A stretch of 64,000 nt of DNA from Lentisphaerota bacterium (GCA_015061865.1 SUVU01000001.1:1-64000); one strand, 5' to 3'. Numbered from the stretch's first letter, positions 47,397-57,608 are shown. Translations and numbers: made by a program. Notes: a model not told the origin generated them from the sequence alone.

Positions 47397-48100
47397 ATTT
47401 CCATTCCTGCTGCGAGTTTTTTGATCTCTTTCAGCAAAATTTCACCATGTTTCAAATCACAATCCGGCAGACAGAATCCCAGTGTTCTGCCGTCGGGGAG
47501 CGCCAGTGCCAGTGTCAGCGCGGTATTGCGCTGTTTGATTGCGAAACCGTCTTCCCGGCATTTTTTTACCGCTGCCAGTAATTTTTCCCGGCTCTCCCAC
47601 TCTATGCTGCCGAATTCTTCAAAGGGCCAGCGGTTCTCTATTTCCATGGCGGTCATACCAGAATGGCTGACCGTCACCAGACCGGTCACTCCGGTGTACG
47701 GCGGAAAAGTACGGTTGACCGGGATCTGGATCTGATCCGGTGCATCCGGTGAGATCCGGCGGAGACAAGTTACCGCATACGGAGTTATTTCAGCGAGAGT
47801 GATCACCGCTGCCGGATACTTCAAATGCAGCTGCCGCATCAATTTTTCGTTTGCAGTCAGAGGATCCGGCAGAAAAGCTGCGATCATTTGCAATGTGCTG
47901 CCGGGAACGTATCTGCCGTTTGCGGTTTTCCGGAGAAATTTACGATCCACCAGGGTACGCAGGATATTGTGCAGCGCCGGCGGTTTCATATTAAAATGAA
48001 GTGCCAGATCCCGCAAACTGCATTCATTTGACTGCAAAGCGATGTGTTTCAACACATCCAGAGCCTTTGCCACCGACAGGACCAGATCTGAATTTGCCAT
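47393..48100 (-). CDS. IclR-family transcriptional regulator
   Basis: LSVAKALDVLKHIALQSNECSLRDLALHFNMKPPALHNILRTLVDRKFLRK winged HTH. Confidence 0.8.
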   Translation of the reverse strand: MANSDLVLSVAKALDVLKHIALQSNECSLRDLALHFNMKPPALHNILRTLVDRKFLRKTANGRYVPGSTLQMIAAFLPDPLTANEKLMRQLHLKYPAAVITLAEITPYAVTCLRRISPDAPDQIQIPVNRTFPPYTGVTGLVTVSHSGMTAMEIENRWPFEEFGSIEWESREKLLAAVKKCREDGFAIKQRNTALTLALALPDGRTLGFCLPDCDLKHGEILLKEIKKLAAGMEI

Positions 48101-48112
48101 AGAAGCTGTTTC

Positions 48113-49198
48113 TCAATCGACGTGATCGTTGTCCTCTTTTTTCTGGAATATGGAGCCTTTGTCGTAGACCGGCTCCTCATCCCAGTTGACCGACCAGGTG
48201 GGACGACGGCGGAACTTCTCTTTGAAAGTATTTTGCAGCACCCCCCGGGATTCCAGACTGATCATGCAGGCACGGGTACAGCCCCGGGCACCGCAAACAG
48301 CCTGCCCGGTGTTGTACAAATTGCGGGGCTTCCGGAAAAACGGACTCCACCAGCCGGGTTTGGATTTCGGATCGTGTTCCATATAGGGCGTTTCCTGCAC
48401 TTTATCGCTGTGCGCGGCACCGCGGAAGTGAAATTGGCACTCCATGACGTCAAGATCAGACCACTCCACTTCATGACCGGCGAGGTTGACTTTTACCGTT
48501 TTGTCCGTCGGGAAAACTTTGCCGGGACAGTTGTTGACGCACGCCATACAGCGGTTGCACAACTGCGGGCCGTCATAGATCGGGTCCGGTTCCAGCTCCA
48601 CATCGGTCATGATGATTCCCACCCGGCAGCGCGGACCGAACTGGGGGGAGAGAAACATTTTGCTGAAACCGATTTCACCCAGACCGCAGAGATAAGCGGC
48701 AACGCGCAAATGGATCATTACGTCCGGCGCAGCTTTACCGGGAGCGACCGGGCGGCTGTATTTTTCTTTGACATAACCGCAGCCGTCAATGGAACGCCAG
48801 TCGCTCTGATGGCCCATCGGGATCGCTTCGTAGCCCTGATCTTCAATAAATTTGCTCAAATTTATCACCGTCATGGGCATATAAAGATAGGTAATGCCGC
48901 CATAGCCCATGGCAGAGTAGTTACTGAAATAAGTTCCCTCCTCCACGCCGCGCAAACTGCCGCGCTCCACCCGGAACACCATGCCGATAATGGATTTGCA
49001 TTCGGGCATGATCTGTTTGGGATCCATCTGCAGCGGGGCATTGCTCCAGCGGTCGATCGAACCGATACCTACTGCATCCGCACCCAGTTCCAGAGCTTTG
49101 CGCTTCACCAATTCTGCCGCTTTTTTCGGGTCGCTGAGATCAACTGAATTGAAGTCACGGGTGAACATTGCCATTTTTAAAACCTTTCTGTTTATCAT
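48113..49198 (-). CDS. 4Fe-4S protein related to QueG/reductive-dehalogenase-like family
   Basis: ALELGADAVGIGSIDRW; LCNRCMACVNNCPGKVFP. Confidence 0.65.
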   Translation of the reverse strand: MINRKVLKMAMFTRDFNSVDLSDPKKAAELVKRKALELGADAVGIGSIDRWSNAPLQMDPKQIMPECKSIIGMVFRVERGSLRGVEEGTYFSNYSAMGYGGITYLYMPMTVINLSKFIEDQGYEAIPMGHQSDWRSIDGCGYVKEKYSRPVAPGKAAPDVMIHLRVAAYLCGLGEIGFSKMFLSPQFGPRCRVGIIMTDVELEPDPIYDGPQLCNRCMACVNNCPGKVFPTDKTVKVNLAGHEVEWSDLDVMECQFHFRGAAHSDKVQETPYMEHDPKSKPGWWSPFFRKPRNLYNTGQAVCGARGCTRACMISLESRGVLQNTFKEKFRRRPTWSVNWDEEPVYDKGSIFQKKEDNDHVD

Positions 49199-49477
49199 TG
49201 ATGAATAATGATTTATCTATAATTAATATATCACTTGTTTCACCAAAAATCAAATTTTATCCGGTTTTTTTTAGTAAAGGCAACGCAGGAATAACAACGA
49301 TTGCATATCCCGCCCTGACGTGCATCCGTTTTCGCTGCACTGCGCCGTGACAGGCGGGGGCATGGGTGCGGCGTGAATCACCTGCAAAAAAAGCATAGCC
49401 ACACCTGCATCCATGCCAACCGTCCGCAGACTGCCCGCCTGATTGCCGTTTGCCTGCCATGCAAACGGCGTTAAAAG

Positions 49478-50692
49478 TTATTCCTGTTTGGCGGGCTTTA
49501 CGATAACGAATGCCGGAAGTCCGGGGATCTGCCATTTTTTGAACAGGGCGGCGATTTTTGGGTCATTGGGATTTTCGGCGGGAAAAGTCACCATGATGAA
49601 GTTATCACGGATGAGCTGTTTTATTCCCGGTTCGGCGAGGGTGGTTTGTTCCATTGCCGCACAATTTTTGCACCATGAGGCGGTAAATTTGATCAGGATC
49701 GGGCGATTTTCGCGGATCGCACGGCGGCGGGCGGCAGCCAGAGATTTAAAACCGTCGCCGTGGTGGTCGATTTGCGGGGCGGAGCTCAGTTTGACACCGA
49801 GCATGATATAGTATACCCCGGCGGCGAAAATCAGCAGTGCAAACAGGTATTTCACCGCGACCATGAATTTACCGGGTTTGGGCATGATCGAGATGCCTTT
49901 GCCAGCCAGCGGCCACGGCAGTGCCATGCCGATACCGAGCGCAAAGGGGACGATCACGGCGTACCATTTGCCTGCTGCCACGGCTCCGGTGGTATAGACC
50001 AGCACGCTGACGACGGCGGGGGCGACGCAAGCTCCGGCGAGGAGCGCAGACAATGCTCCGGCGATAAAGATCCAGAACATGGAAGCCGTCCGCAGTTTGC
50101 CGCCGAAATTGGGCAGCAGATGGGAGAGGTCGAAATTGATTTTGCCGGTCATTGCCACTGCCATCAGCACAAATAATATCCCGATCGCCGAGTTGAAGTA
50201 CGGCGATGAATTCACCGTGCCGAAACTGATTCCGGCAAATGCCGCCAGAATTCCCAATGTCCCGTAAGCGATCGCCATTCCGCAGCCGTAGACCAGGGCG
50301 CGGGCGAAGCCGTTTTTGCCGCCGCTGGCGCCGATGACCGCCAGATTGATCGGGATCATCGGCAGGACGCAGGGGGTGAGATTGAGCAGAAATCCGCCGA
50401 GCAGCGCCATCAGCAGCATGCCCCAGAAGTGCATGGGCATATCATTATTATTGCCCAGCAGAAAATCCCGGAATTCCGCAGTTCCCATCAAGCCGATTCC
50501 GCGGCGGATCAGGGTGTACTGTTCCGCCGGGGCAGTTTCCGGAACTGCTCCGGCAGCGGCGGTTTCCGGTTCCATACCGGGCAGATAGCAGACGCCGTCC
50601 ACGCACACCGTGCCGTCAGATTTGATTTCCGGGGTGGCGGCGAAAATTCCTGCGATCAAAAGCAGACTTAATACGGTCAAAAGTTTTTTCAT
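49478..50692 (-). CDS. DsbD-like thiol:disulfide interchange protein (CcdA-like TM domain plus thioredoxin domain)
   Basis: NLTPCVLPMIPINLAVIGASG; GACVAPAVVSVLVY; C-terminal KFTASWCKNCAAMEQ. Confidence 0.85.
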   Translation of the reverse strand: MKKLLTVLSLLLIAGIFAATPEIKSDGTVCVDGVCYLPGMEPETAAAGAVPETAPAEQYTLIRRGIGLMGTAEFRDFLLGNNNDMPMHFWGMLLMALLGGFLLNLTPCVLPMIPINLAVIGASGGKNGFARALVYGCGMAIAYGTLGILAAFAGISFGTVNSSPYFNSAIGILFVLMAVAMTGKINFDLSHLLPNFGGKLRTASMFWIFIAGALSALLAGACVAPAVVSVLVYTTGAVAAGKWYAVIVPFALGIGMALPWPLAGKGISIMPKPGKFMVAVKYLFALLIFAAGVYYIMLGVKLSSAPQIDHHGDGFKSLAAARRRAIRENRPILIKFTASWCKNCAAMEQTTLAEPGIKQLIRDNFIMVTFPAENPNDPKIAALFKKWQIPGLPAFVIVKPAKQE

Positions 50693-51126
50693 TTGACGAT
50701 GCTCTTAAGTTTTCTCATGTAGTTATTCAATTTGGCGTAACCGCCGATTTTGCCGACGACTTTGCCGCTGCTGTTTACGATCACGGCAGAGGGAACACCG
50801 CCGCCGGCTTGCAACTGCCGGAGCCACTGCTGCTGTTTTGCCAGCTGTGATTGGGGCAAACGTTCTCTCCGGGGGAAGTCGCAGTAGACCAGTACGAGGT
50901 GTTTTTGGGCAAAGTTTTTGAATTTCGGTGTCTCCAGCACATCTTTACGCAGCCGGATGCACCAACCGCACCAATCCGAGCCGGTAAAAAGGACGTAAAC
51001 GTATTTATGCTCTTTTTTGGCGGTTTCCAGTGCGGCATCGTAATCATCAGTCCAGCCGGCAGGCGGCTTGGCGGCGAGGGTGAATACACTGCCCAATACG
51101 ATGAGAGCAAGCAAAAGTTTTTTCAT
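50689..51126 (-). CDS. Thioredoxin-family periplasmic protein
   Basis: Signal peptide MKKLLLALIVLGSVFTLAA; FTGSDWCGWCIRL; GGGVPSAVIVNSSG; start trimmed to MKKLLLAL. Confidence 0.82.
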   Translation of the reverse strand: MKKLLLALIVLGSVFTLAAKPPAGWTDDYDAALETAKKEHKYVYVLFTGSDWCGWCIRLRKDVLETPKFKNFAQKHLVLVYCDFPRRERLPQSQLAKQQQWLRQLQAGGGVPSAVIVNSSGKVVGKIGGYAKLNNYMRKLKSIVK

Positions 51127-51989
51127 GATGTTGTTCCTTTCCTGATATTTTTCCCACAATATGAAGCGAACACACAGTGTCCGCAGTTAACGGTGTTTTC
51201 CGGTATCTGTTCCCGTTCGGTCAACATATTTTCCCGGTGCGCTCCGGCATCTGCTGCCATGCGGCGGAGGATTTCGGAAATATCAAAATCCGCTGCCGTT
51301 TCCTGAAGTATGCCGGTTTCCGGATCCAGCTGACAGGAAATAACCGATTCCGGCGAACGCCCGGAAATATTGAGCGCATAAAAGCGGTGCATGACCATGA
51401 TTTCCGGCGCGTGAAGTGCGATATTGCCCGTCCGCAGTTCCACGATCCGCAATTTACCTGATGCAGTGTACGCCAACAGCGGCGAAGCATAGCACTCCAG
51501 ATCATTGATATTCAAATGCAATGGCGAAGCAATAAAGCGGCGGTTTGCCGGCGGCACGGCGAGCAGTTCCGCCCAGGAAGAAGTTAAAGCGGCGCATTGT
51601 CTGAACAGCGTATCTTTCAGCTCCTGCCGCAAATCGGCGACACTCTGCCGGTGGTAAAACAGTCCGGACGTGATCTGCGGCGCATTGCCGAATACCATTT
51701 GCCGGAAATCCTGTTCGCACTTTGCCAGCGCCAGCACATAAAGTGTGTCAGGATCATCGTCGCCGCGGTAGAAACTTTCACGCATGACCGCCATCAGCAG
51801 CTGCCGCAAATATTTCCGTTCCGAAATGACCCGGTGCAATTGGTTGATCCGGCGGCAGTTATCGTCGGCATCCGGATCAAATCCCCATTGAGCTTCACGG
51901 TAGTGCAGTACCGCCGCCAGCGGACAGAACTGACGGTGCATTTTGCGGCTCAATGACCAGACCAATGGCGGGATGTTACCAGATACCAT
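51123..51989 (-). CDS. PD-(D/E)XK nuclease-like (Cas4/RecB-C-like) protein
   Basis: LVWSLSRKMHRQFCPLAAVLHYREAQWGFD; C-terminal CGHCVFASYCGKN; start trimmed to MVSGNIPPL. Confidence 0.55.
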   Translation of the reverse strand: MVSGNIPPLVWSLSRKMHRQFCPLAAVLHYREAQWGFDPDADDNCRRINQLHRVISERKYLRQLLMAVMRESFYRGDDDPDTLYVLALAKCEQDFRQMVFGNAPQITSGLFYHRQSVADLRQELKDTLFRQCAALTSSWAELLAVPPANRRFIASPLHLNINDLECYASPLLAYTASGKLRIVELRTGNIALHAPEIMVMHRFYALNISGRSPESVISCQLDPETGILQETAADFDISEILRRMAADAGAHRENMLTEREQIPENTVNCGHCVFASYCGKNIRKGTTS

Positions 51990-54363
51990 GCGGAAAAATC
52001 CTTTTAACACTGTTTTTTGCGACCCATCCGGCAAGAGCGTCGCCATATTTGATCTGCACCCAGCTGCCTTTGACGGCGGTGATCCATACTTCGGTACCGC
52101 CGGAAACGAACCCTGCCACACTGCCGCCGGCATCGGGCAGCCGGCGGACTTCAGTCCGGGCGGCGACGATCCGGGCGCGGTCGGGAGAATATACGGTGCG
52201 GCTCTGTGAATACACCGCCGCCAGCGCCGCGACGATCACCACGGCAAGCAGTGCCATCAGCAATTTGCGGTACGGAAATTTCCCGGCAAAAATCAGCGTT
52301 CCGAGCAGAAACATTCCCACTGCCGCCGTCAGGATATAGCGGTCAGGGCGCACGGCATCGCGCAATGATATACAATAAGCGGCAAAACCCGGTTCAGTTT
52401 TATCCTCATGCCCTGCCAGATGGGTGCGGCTGTCCTCCCAGGCGGCTTTGATCCCGGTATCGCCGGGCATCAGCAAATACGCCTGCTCAAACGCCAGTGC
52501 CGCATCGGGATAATCGCCTGCCATGTACTCCGAACAGCCGATATTGAACAGCGTATGCGGATCGGGATCATCCGGGTGCAGGGCGTTTCTGAAATGTTTT
52601 CCGGCGGCGGCGTAATCGCCCCGGTCGTACGCCTGACGTCCGGCATCAAATCCCGCTGTCAGCGGCAGCAGGGCAAAGACACAGCCGATCAGCGCAAGTT
52701 TTTTGAGCATGGCAAGCAATTTTTCCCGGATCGCCGGAGTTTCTGCATTTCCCCCGCCCGGACGGAATGAATTGTCATCCCAGGTGCGGAAAAATTCCTG
52801 TAATTCGGGGTCATCGACTTTAGCGGCGATCTCCGTTGCCGCAGCTCCCGGCGGCAGCTGCAGTGCGGCGGCGATCCCGGCAAGACCGTGTTCACGCAGG
52901 ACGGTTCCGGCACGGTCGGCGGCGGCAAGTTCGCGTATAAACGCTTTGATTTGCCGGCGGTCGGCGGCGGATTTGCCGGTGGCGGCAGATTTTTTGCGGT
53001 GGTGCCGGAACCACCCGGCGAGCGCCAATATCACGCCGCCGGCAGTCAGAAGCAGTGCCCAAACACGGGTATTTTCCACCAGCGGCAATGCCACCGGAAC
53101 CGAGGGCTCCCGCGGATAAAGCGGCAGCGGCTTGACCGCCGCGGCAGTTTCACTGTTCTCTGCCGCCGGAGCCGGAGAAAGTACCGGAGTTGTCACTGCG
53201 CCGGGAGCAACGGTATATTGAATATGGCATTTTTCGATCCGGTAAACGCCTTTATCCGGGTCAAAGACCGCCAGCGGCAGTTCCAGTTTATAATTTCCGC
53301 TGTTGATGGGGACAAAGGGATATTTGACGGTGAATCCGTCCGGAGTGCGTTTGACTTCCGGGGGATAGACCCGGGCCTGCGGGATATTCACTGTTGGAGC
53401 GTGAAAGAGTTCAGTTTTCACCGTGCCGGTGACATTCAAAGTCAATTCTGCAACTTCGCCGCTTCTGATGCCTTTTTCCGGCAGAGGGGCAAAGGCGATC
53501 TGCCAATCTCCGGTCAAGCCGCTGTCGATCGCCCCGGCGGGCAGCGGCGGCAGGGGCAGTACGGTCAACGGTGCGGCGGCAGTACGGACGGTGATCTCTC
53601 TGGTTTCCGGGAAAAAACTGTACCGGCTGGCGACGGCGATCTGCAATACCGCTTCGCCGTTGGGGGTGAATTTTCCGGCGATTTGCGGCTGAAAACAGCC
53701 GGTGAATTCCAGAATATCGTAGCCGATGCCGTTTTTGGCGGTGCGCCGCCGGGAAGTCTGGACAAATTTCGCCTGTTTACTGCCCTGCGGCACCAGTAAT
53801 GCGTCCCCCAGACCGGATTCCCGGAAATCCCGGATGCCGCTGACCTGAATATGACGGGGAATGACCAGTTCCCAGAGCAACCGGGCAGTTTCACCGATAT
53901 ACAGCGGACGCTCCGGGAGGATCCGCATGTGCAGTTTGACACGCTCCGGATCCAACTCATCCGGGCCGGATAATTTGGCCGGATCCCGTACCGTAAAAGT
54001 GACCGCCTCGGTCTGCATCGTCGCTTTGCCGGCGGTGATTTTCAGCGGCGGCAGGGTGTATTTGCCCGGTTTTTCCGCCAGCGCCTGAAATCCGTAACTG
54101 ACCGTGGCTTCACGTTTGCCGTTGATGACCCGCACCTCACTGCGGGTGGAATTTATCCGGTCGCTGACCCGGAATCCGGCAAGAGGCGGCACTTCAAACT
54201 GCGGCCGGATGTCGCCGTCCAGCTCCACGACGATCATAAATACCTCTCCGGCGACCGGAGCGTGCGGCTCGATAAACAGCCGGGGGGCGGCGCCGTCCAG
54301 CGTCAGCAGTGTCAACAGCGTCAACAGCAATGCAGTTAAAATCTTTTTCATCATACTCACCAA
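51976..54363 (-). CDS. BatD-like protein fused to BatE-like TPR/SH3 region
   Basis: Signal peptide; FIEPHAPVAGEVFMIVVELDGD; TPR-like YDRGDYAAAGKHFRNALHPDDPDPHTLFNIGCSEYMAGDYPDAALAFEQAY; SH3-like RTEVRRLPDAGGSVAGFVSGGTEVWITAVKGSWVQI. Confidence 0.75.
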   Translation of the reverse strand: MVSMMKKILTALLLTLLTLLTLDGAAPRLFIEPHAPVAGEVFMIVVELDGDIRPQFEVPPLAGFRVSDRINSTRSEVRVINGKREATVSYGFQALAEKPGKYTLPPLKITAGKATMQTEAVTFTVRDPAKLSGPDELDPERVKLHMRILPERPLYIGETARLLWELVIPRHIQVSGIRDFRESGLGDALLVPQGSKQAKFVQTSRRRTAKNGIGYDILEFTGCFQPQIAGKFTPNGEAVLQIAVASRYSFFPETREITVRTAAAPLTVLPLPPLPAGAIDSGLTGDWQIAFAPLPEKGIRSGEVAELTLNVTGTVKTELFHAPTVNIPQARVYPPEVKRTPDGFTVKYPFVPINSGNYKLELPLAVFDPDKGVYRIEKCHIQYTVAPGAVTTPVLSPAPAAENSETAAAVKPLPLYPREPSVPVALPLVENTRVWALLLTAGGVILALAGWFRHHRKKSAATGKSAADRRQIKAFIRELAAADRAGTVLREHGLAGIAAALQLPPGAAATEIAAKVDDPELQEFFRTWDDNSFRPGGGNAETPAIREKLLAMLKKLALIGCVFALLPLTAGFDAGRQAYDRGDYAAAGKHFRNALHPDDPDPHTLFNIGCSEYMAGDYPDAALAFEQAYLLMPGDTGIKAAWEDSRTHLAGHEDKTEPGFAAYCISLRDAVRPDRYILTAAVGMFLLGTLIFAGKFPYRKLLMALLAVVIVAALAAVYSQSRTVYSPDRARIVAARTEVRRLPDAGGSVAGFVSGGTEVWITAVKGSWVQIKYGDALAGWVAKNSVKRIFPHGIW

Positions 54364-56426
54364 TCTTTCTCCACCTGATTCCGGCGGGAGCGCTGCAATT
54401 TCTGCATCTGCTGCCGCAAAGTTTTTGCCTCATCGTCGAGCAGTTCCAATTTACGCTCATTGGCACGCTCTTTATCACTTTTTTCCGCTTTTTTATCCGG
54501 TACAGTTTGGGGCGGAGAGTTGGAATTTTTATCTGTCCGGTCAGATTTTTCCGGTGGGGGCGCAGATTGCGGCTGCGGCTTCTGCTCCGGTGCCGGTTCG
54601 CCCAGCAGACCGGCGGCTTCGTCAAGTTTTTTCTGGGCTTCGGATTTTTTGCCCTGCTGTTGAAGTTTTTGCGCTTCATCAAGTTTTTTTGCCGCATTGC
54701 GGGCAGAGTCGGCTAACTCCTGCTGCTGTAATTTTGCTGCCTGACGGGACAATTCCTCCGCCGCACGCTGTGCCTGTTGAGTCTGCTGCTGATTTTGCTG
54801 ATCCTGTTGTTTTTGCTGTTGCTTATCCTGCTTATCCTGCTGATTCTGCTTATCCTGCTGATTCTGCTTATCCTGCTGATTCTGCTTATCCTGCTGATTC
54901 TGCTGATTCTGCTGATTCTGCTGATTCTGCTGTTGAGCCTGTTTGGTTTGCTGCCGGGCTTGCTGCTGCTGCTGTTGAAGTTTTTCGATCTGTTTTTTCA
55001 ATTCTGCGGCAATATGGCGGTCGCGCAGTGCCTGCCGGAAATTCCCGGCGGCAGAGTGGGTTTTGTTTTCGGCAGAAAACTGCATACTGCGGGTGTATAT
55101 TTCCTGCGACGCAGTGAATTTTTCCATCGCATTGCCGACATATTTCAACGCTTCATCCAATTTGCCTGCCTGCAATGCCTGACGGCACTGTGCCAACTCC
55201 TCTCTGCCGTCACGGTGCTGCATCACGCCGAGATTCTGCAAGGCGGCACTGCGGATGAGATCCGGAGTATCCGGCGATTGCACGGCTTTTTCGTAATACC
55301 CCGTCGCCGCTTTATCATCTTTTTGCTGAAGTTTCCGCCCCCGGGCGTATAATTCATACGGGTCATCCGGCAGTTTCAACTCCTCTGCTCCGGCGGCGGG
55401 CAGTGCCAATACCGCCAGACAAAGCAGTGCCGGATACACTTTTTTCCGTTCCGGGAGCGCCGCCGAGGCAATCAGAAATACCAGCGCCGCCGCCAGAAAC
55501 CACGGAAAAATATCCGCCACTTCCCGGTGGGAATCGGTGCTGTATCCACTGCGGTCAAGTTTATCCAGAAATTTTTTCAACTCCCCGAAACCGGTATCCG
55601 ACACCTGACTGCGGATGTAAATGCCGCCGGTATCAGCGGCAAGCCGGCGGAGCGTGGCTTCATTGAGTTTACTGCCGGCGATCTGCCCGGTACCGGAACG
55701 CATCACGCCGCCCTGACCATCCGGCACCGGTGCCGCCACTGCCGGATCACCGAAACCGACCACTGCCAGCGGGATGTTGTTTTTTTTCAATTCCGCAGTC
55801 ATGGCGGCGGCATTGCCGGATAATTCATCGCCGTCGGTGAGCAATATCACCGCCCGGTGGGAGCCTGCCGCCCCGGCAAAAGCCCGCTGTGCTGTTTGCA
55901 GTGCTTTTTCGATATTGGTACCGCCCAGCGGCACACTGTCGGTACTCAAATCCTCCAGAGCCTCATTCAGCGCCGTATGATCTGCCGTCAGCGGACAGCT
56001 CAAAAACGCACTTCCGGCAAACGGCACGATCCCGAAACGATCCTGCGGAAACGCTCCCAACACCTCCCGGAGCAGATATTTCGCCTGCTCCATCCGGCTG
56101 GGGGGCAGATCGGTCGCCCGCATACTTTTGGAAACATCAAATAAAATCAGCACATCACTGCCGGAAGCACTCACATCGCGGGAAACCGTGCGGTAATACG
56201 GCCGTGCGGCGGCAATAACAAGCAATACCACTGCCGATAACAGCAGCAGCCGTTTCAAATTCCGCCGGAATCGGGATAAATGCACCGCCTGCGGATCATC
56301 GGCACGCTTGCCCAATACTGCAGTCAGCAATTGGCGTTTGCGCTTATCCAGCGCCATATAACCCCACACCGCCATTACTGCCGCACCCGGTATCAGCAGT
56401 AAAATGTACGGATTTACAAATTTCAT
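54357..56426 (-). CDS. BatB-like von Willebrand factor A protein fused to a BatC-like TPR and Q/N-rich tail
   Basis: DVLILFDVSKSMRATDLPPSRMEQAK (MIDAS); VILLTDGDELSGNA; low-complexity QQNQQDKQ repeats. Confidence 0.8.
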   Translation of the reverse strand: MKFVNPYILLLIPGAAVMAVWGYMALDKRKRQLLTAVLGKRADDPQAVHLSRFRRNLKRLLLLSAVVLLVIAAARPYYRTVSRDVSASGSDVLILFDVSKSMRATDLPPSRMEQAKYLLREVLGAFPQDRFGIVPFAGSAFLSCPLTADHTALNEALEDLSTDSVPLGGTNIEKALQTAQRAFAGAAGSHRAVILLTDGDELSGNAAAMTAELKKNNIPLAVVGFGDPAVAAPVPDGQGGVMRSGTGQIAGSKLNEATLRRLAADTGGIYIRSQVSDTGFGELKKFLDKLDRSGYSTDSHREVADIFPWFLAAALVFLIASAALPERKKVYPALLCLAVLALPAAGAEELKLPDDPYELYARGRKLQQKDDKAATGYYEKAVQSPDTPDLIRSAALQNLGVMQHRDGREELAQCRQALQAGKLDEALKYVGNAMEKFTASQEIYTRSMQFSAENKTHSAAGNFRQALRDRHIAAELKKQIEKLQQQQQQARQQTKQAQQQNQQNQQNQQNQQDKQNQQDKQNQQDKQNQQDKQDKQQQKQQDQQNQQQTQQAQRAAEELSRQAAKLQQQELADSARNAAKKLDEAQKLQQQGKKSEAQKKLDEAAGLLGEPAPEQKPQPQSAPPPEKSDRTDKNSNSPPQTVPDKKAEKSDKERANERKLELLDDEAKTLRQQMQKLQRSRRNQVEKDW
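54819..54932. repeat. Short-period tandem repeats encoding the QNQQDK-rich tail
   Basis: CTGATTCTGCTTATCCTG-type units read directly. Confidence 0.9.
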
Positions 56427-56639
56427 TTTTTTATCCTCACAAATTTCCAGTTCCGGTACTTGAGAATATAATCACTTCTGCAAAAAAATCAAGATGCCGG
56501 AACAAGAAATTTGGGTAATGTCCCCATTTTTGCTTCCCGCTTTTCTTCCGTCTTCGTGGCACTGCGCCGTGACAGATGAAAAATGATGAGGGTTCAGAAG
56601 CAGGGGATTTCCCCTTATCAGGAGCAGAGCGGGAAAATT

Positions 56640-57608
56640 TTAATGCAACAGTAAATCTGCGGCAATACTTTTGACCCCGTTGGAGTATTTGAAGTATCTG
56701 CCGGAACACACTTCACCGGCGATCTGGATGCTGCGGAGCAGGAAATTACCGGAATACTTCGCCCGCTTCGTGTAATGAGTTGTAAAATCCTGCACCATTT
56801 TACGCCTGAAATCCGGTGTTTCCGGCGCTATTCTGTCCAATAATACTTCGCCCAGCCGGGCGGTTTGGGCAATGCCGTTTTTCGCTCTGACTGCCTGCGA
56901 ACGGCGCAATTCCACGGCGGCTGTCGCCAATTGCGGAGCGGTGATATTGCCGCTGTGGACCCGGTAGCAAGTCAGTTTTTCCGGGGTCAGCGCCCATTGA
57001 CTGCGGAGCGCCACCTGCAATGCGATCCAGCTGTCCGGATAAAATCCGGATATTTCCGGAAACGGCAGCACATACTGCAGCGCCCGTTGGCGCAGTGCCA
57101 CACTATGGGCGGCGACCGGAATACGTTTCAACATGATTTTCAGCGCATTATCACGGCACTGCCGCTGCGCTTTTTTGCCGAATTTACGCATCTGCCAGAA
57201 ACTGAAATCCAATTCCTGCAGCTGCTCACCGACCGCCGCACTGTCGCAGAATACCCCGTCACACTCCGGTTCATCCAGCAATATTTGCAGTAATTTGGCG
57301 ACTTTTTCCGGCAGCCAGACATCGTCCTGATCGCACAGAAAAATATATTTGCCGCCGCAATGCGACAATGCGTTTTCAAAATTGCGGTAACAGCCCAGAT
57401 TACAGTCGTTGCGGAAAATTTTCACCACATCCGGGTACCGGCGCTGATAATCATTGAGGATCTCCGGCGTCCTGTCAGTGGAATTATCATCGCACACGAT
57501 GATCTCATCGACCGGCATACTCTGATGCAGCAGGGAATCCAGCTGCGCCGCAATAAATTTTTCGCCGTTATAACTGGTCAACGCCACCGAAATCAACGGA
57601 GTTTTCAT
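56640..57608 (-). CDS. Family 2 glycosyltransferase
   Basis: PLISVALTSYNGEKFIAAQLDSLLHQSMPVDEIIVCDDNSTDRT; FLCDQDDVWLPEK. Confidence 0.88.
   Translation of the reverse strand: MKTPLISVALTSYNGEKFIAAQLDSLLHQSMPVDEIIVCDDNSTDRTPEILNDYQRRYPDVVKIFRNDCNLGCYRNFENALSHCGGKYIFLCDQDDVWLPEKVAKLLQILLDEPECDGVFCDSAAVGEQLQELDFSFWQMRKFGKKAQRQCRDNALKIMLKRIPVAAHSVALRQRALQYVLPFPEISGFYPDSWIALQVALRSQWALTPEKLTCYRVHSGNITAPQLATAAVELRRSQAVRAKNGIAQTARLGEVLLDRIAPETPDFRRKMVQDFTTHYTKRAKYSGNFLLRSIQIAGEVCSGRYFKYSNGVKSIAADLLLH

Noticed and set aside
48122-49147. 341-aa plus-strand ORF opposite the 4Fe-4S protein
   Set aside because: Antisense shadow; the minus strand carries ferredoxin-type Cys motifs
49257-49535. 92-aa minus-strand ORF in the intergenic region
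   Set aside because: Overlaps the end of the DsbD-like gene and a hairpin; no motif
54819-54932. Short tandem repeats considered as a CRISPR array
   Set aside because: No unique spacers; in-frame coding microsatellite
54777-55352. Plus-strand ORF with a poly-Leu/Ile repeat resembling a membrane protein
   Set aside because: It is the complement of the Q/N-rich repeat of the Bat-like protein, not a real membrane protein
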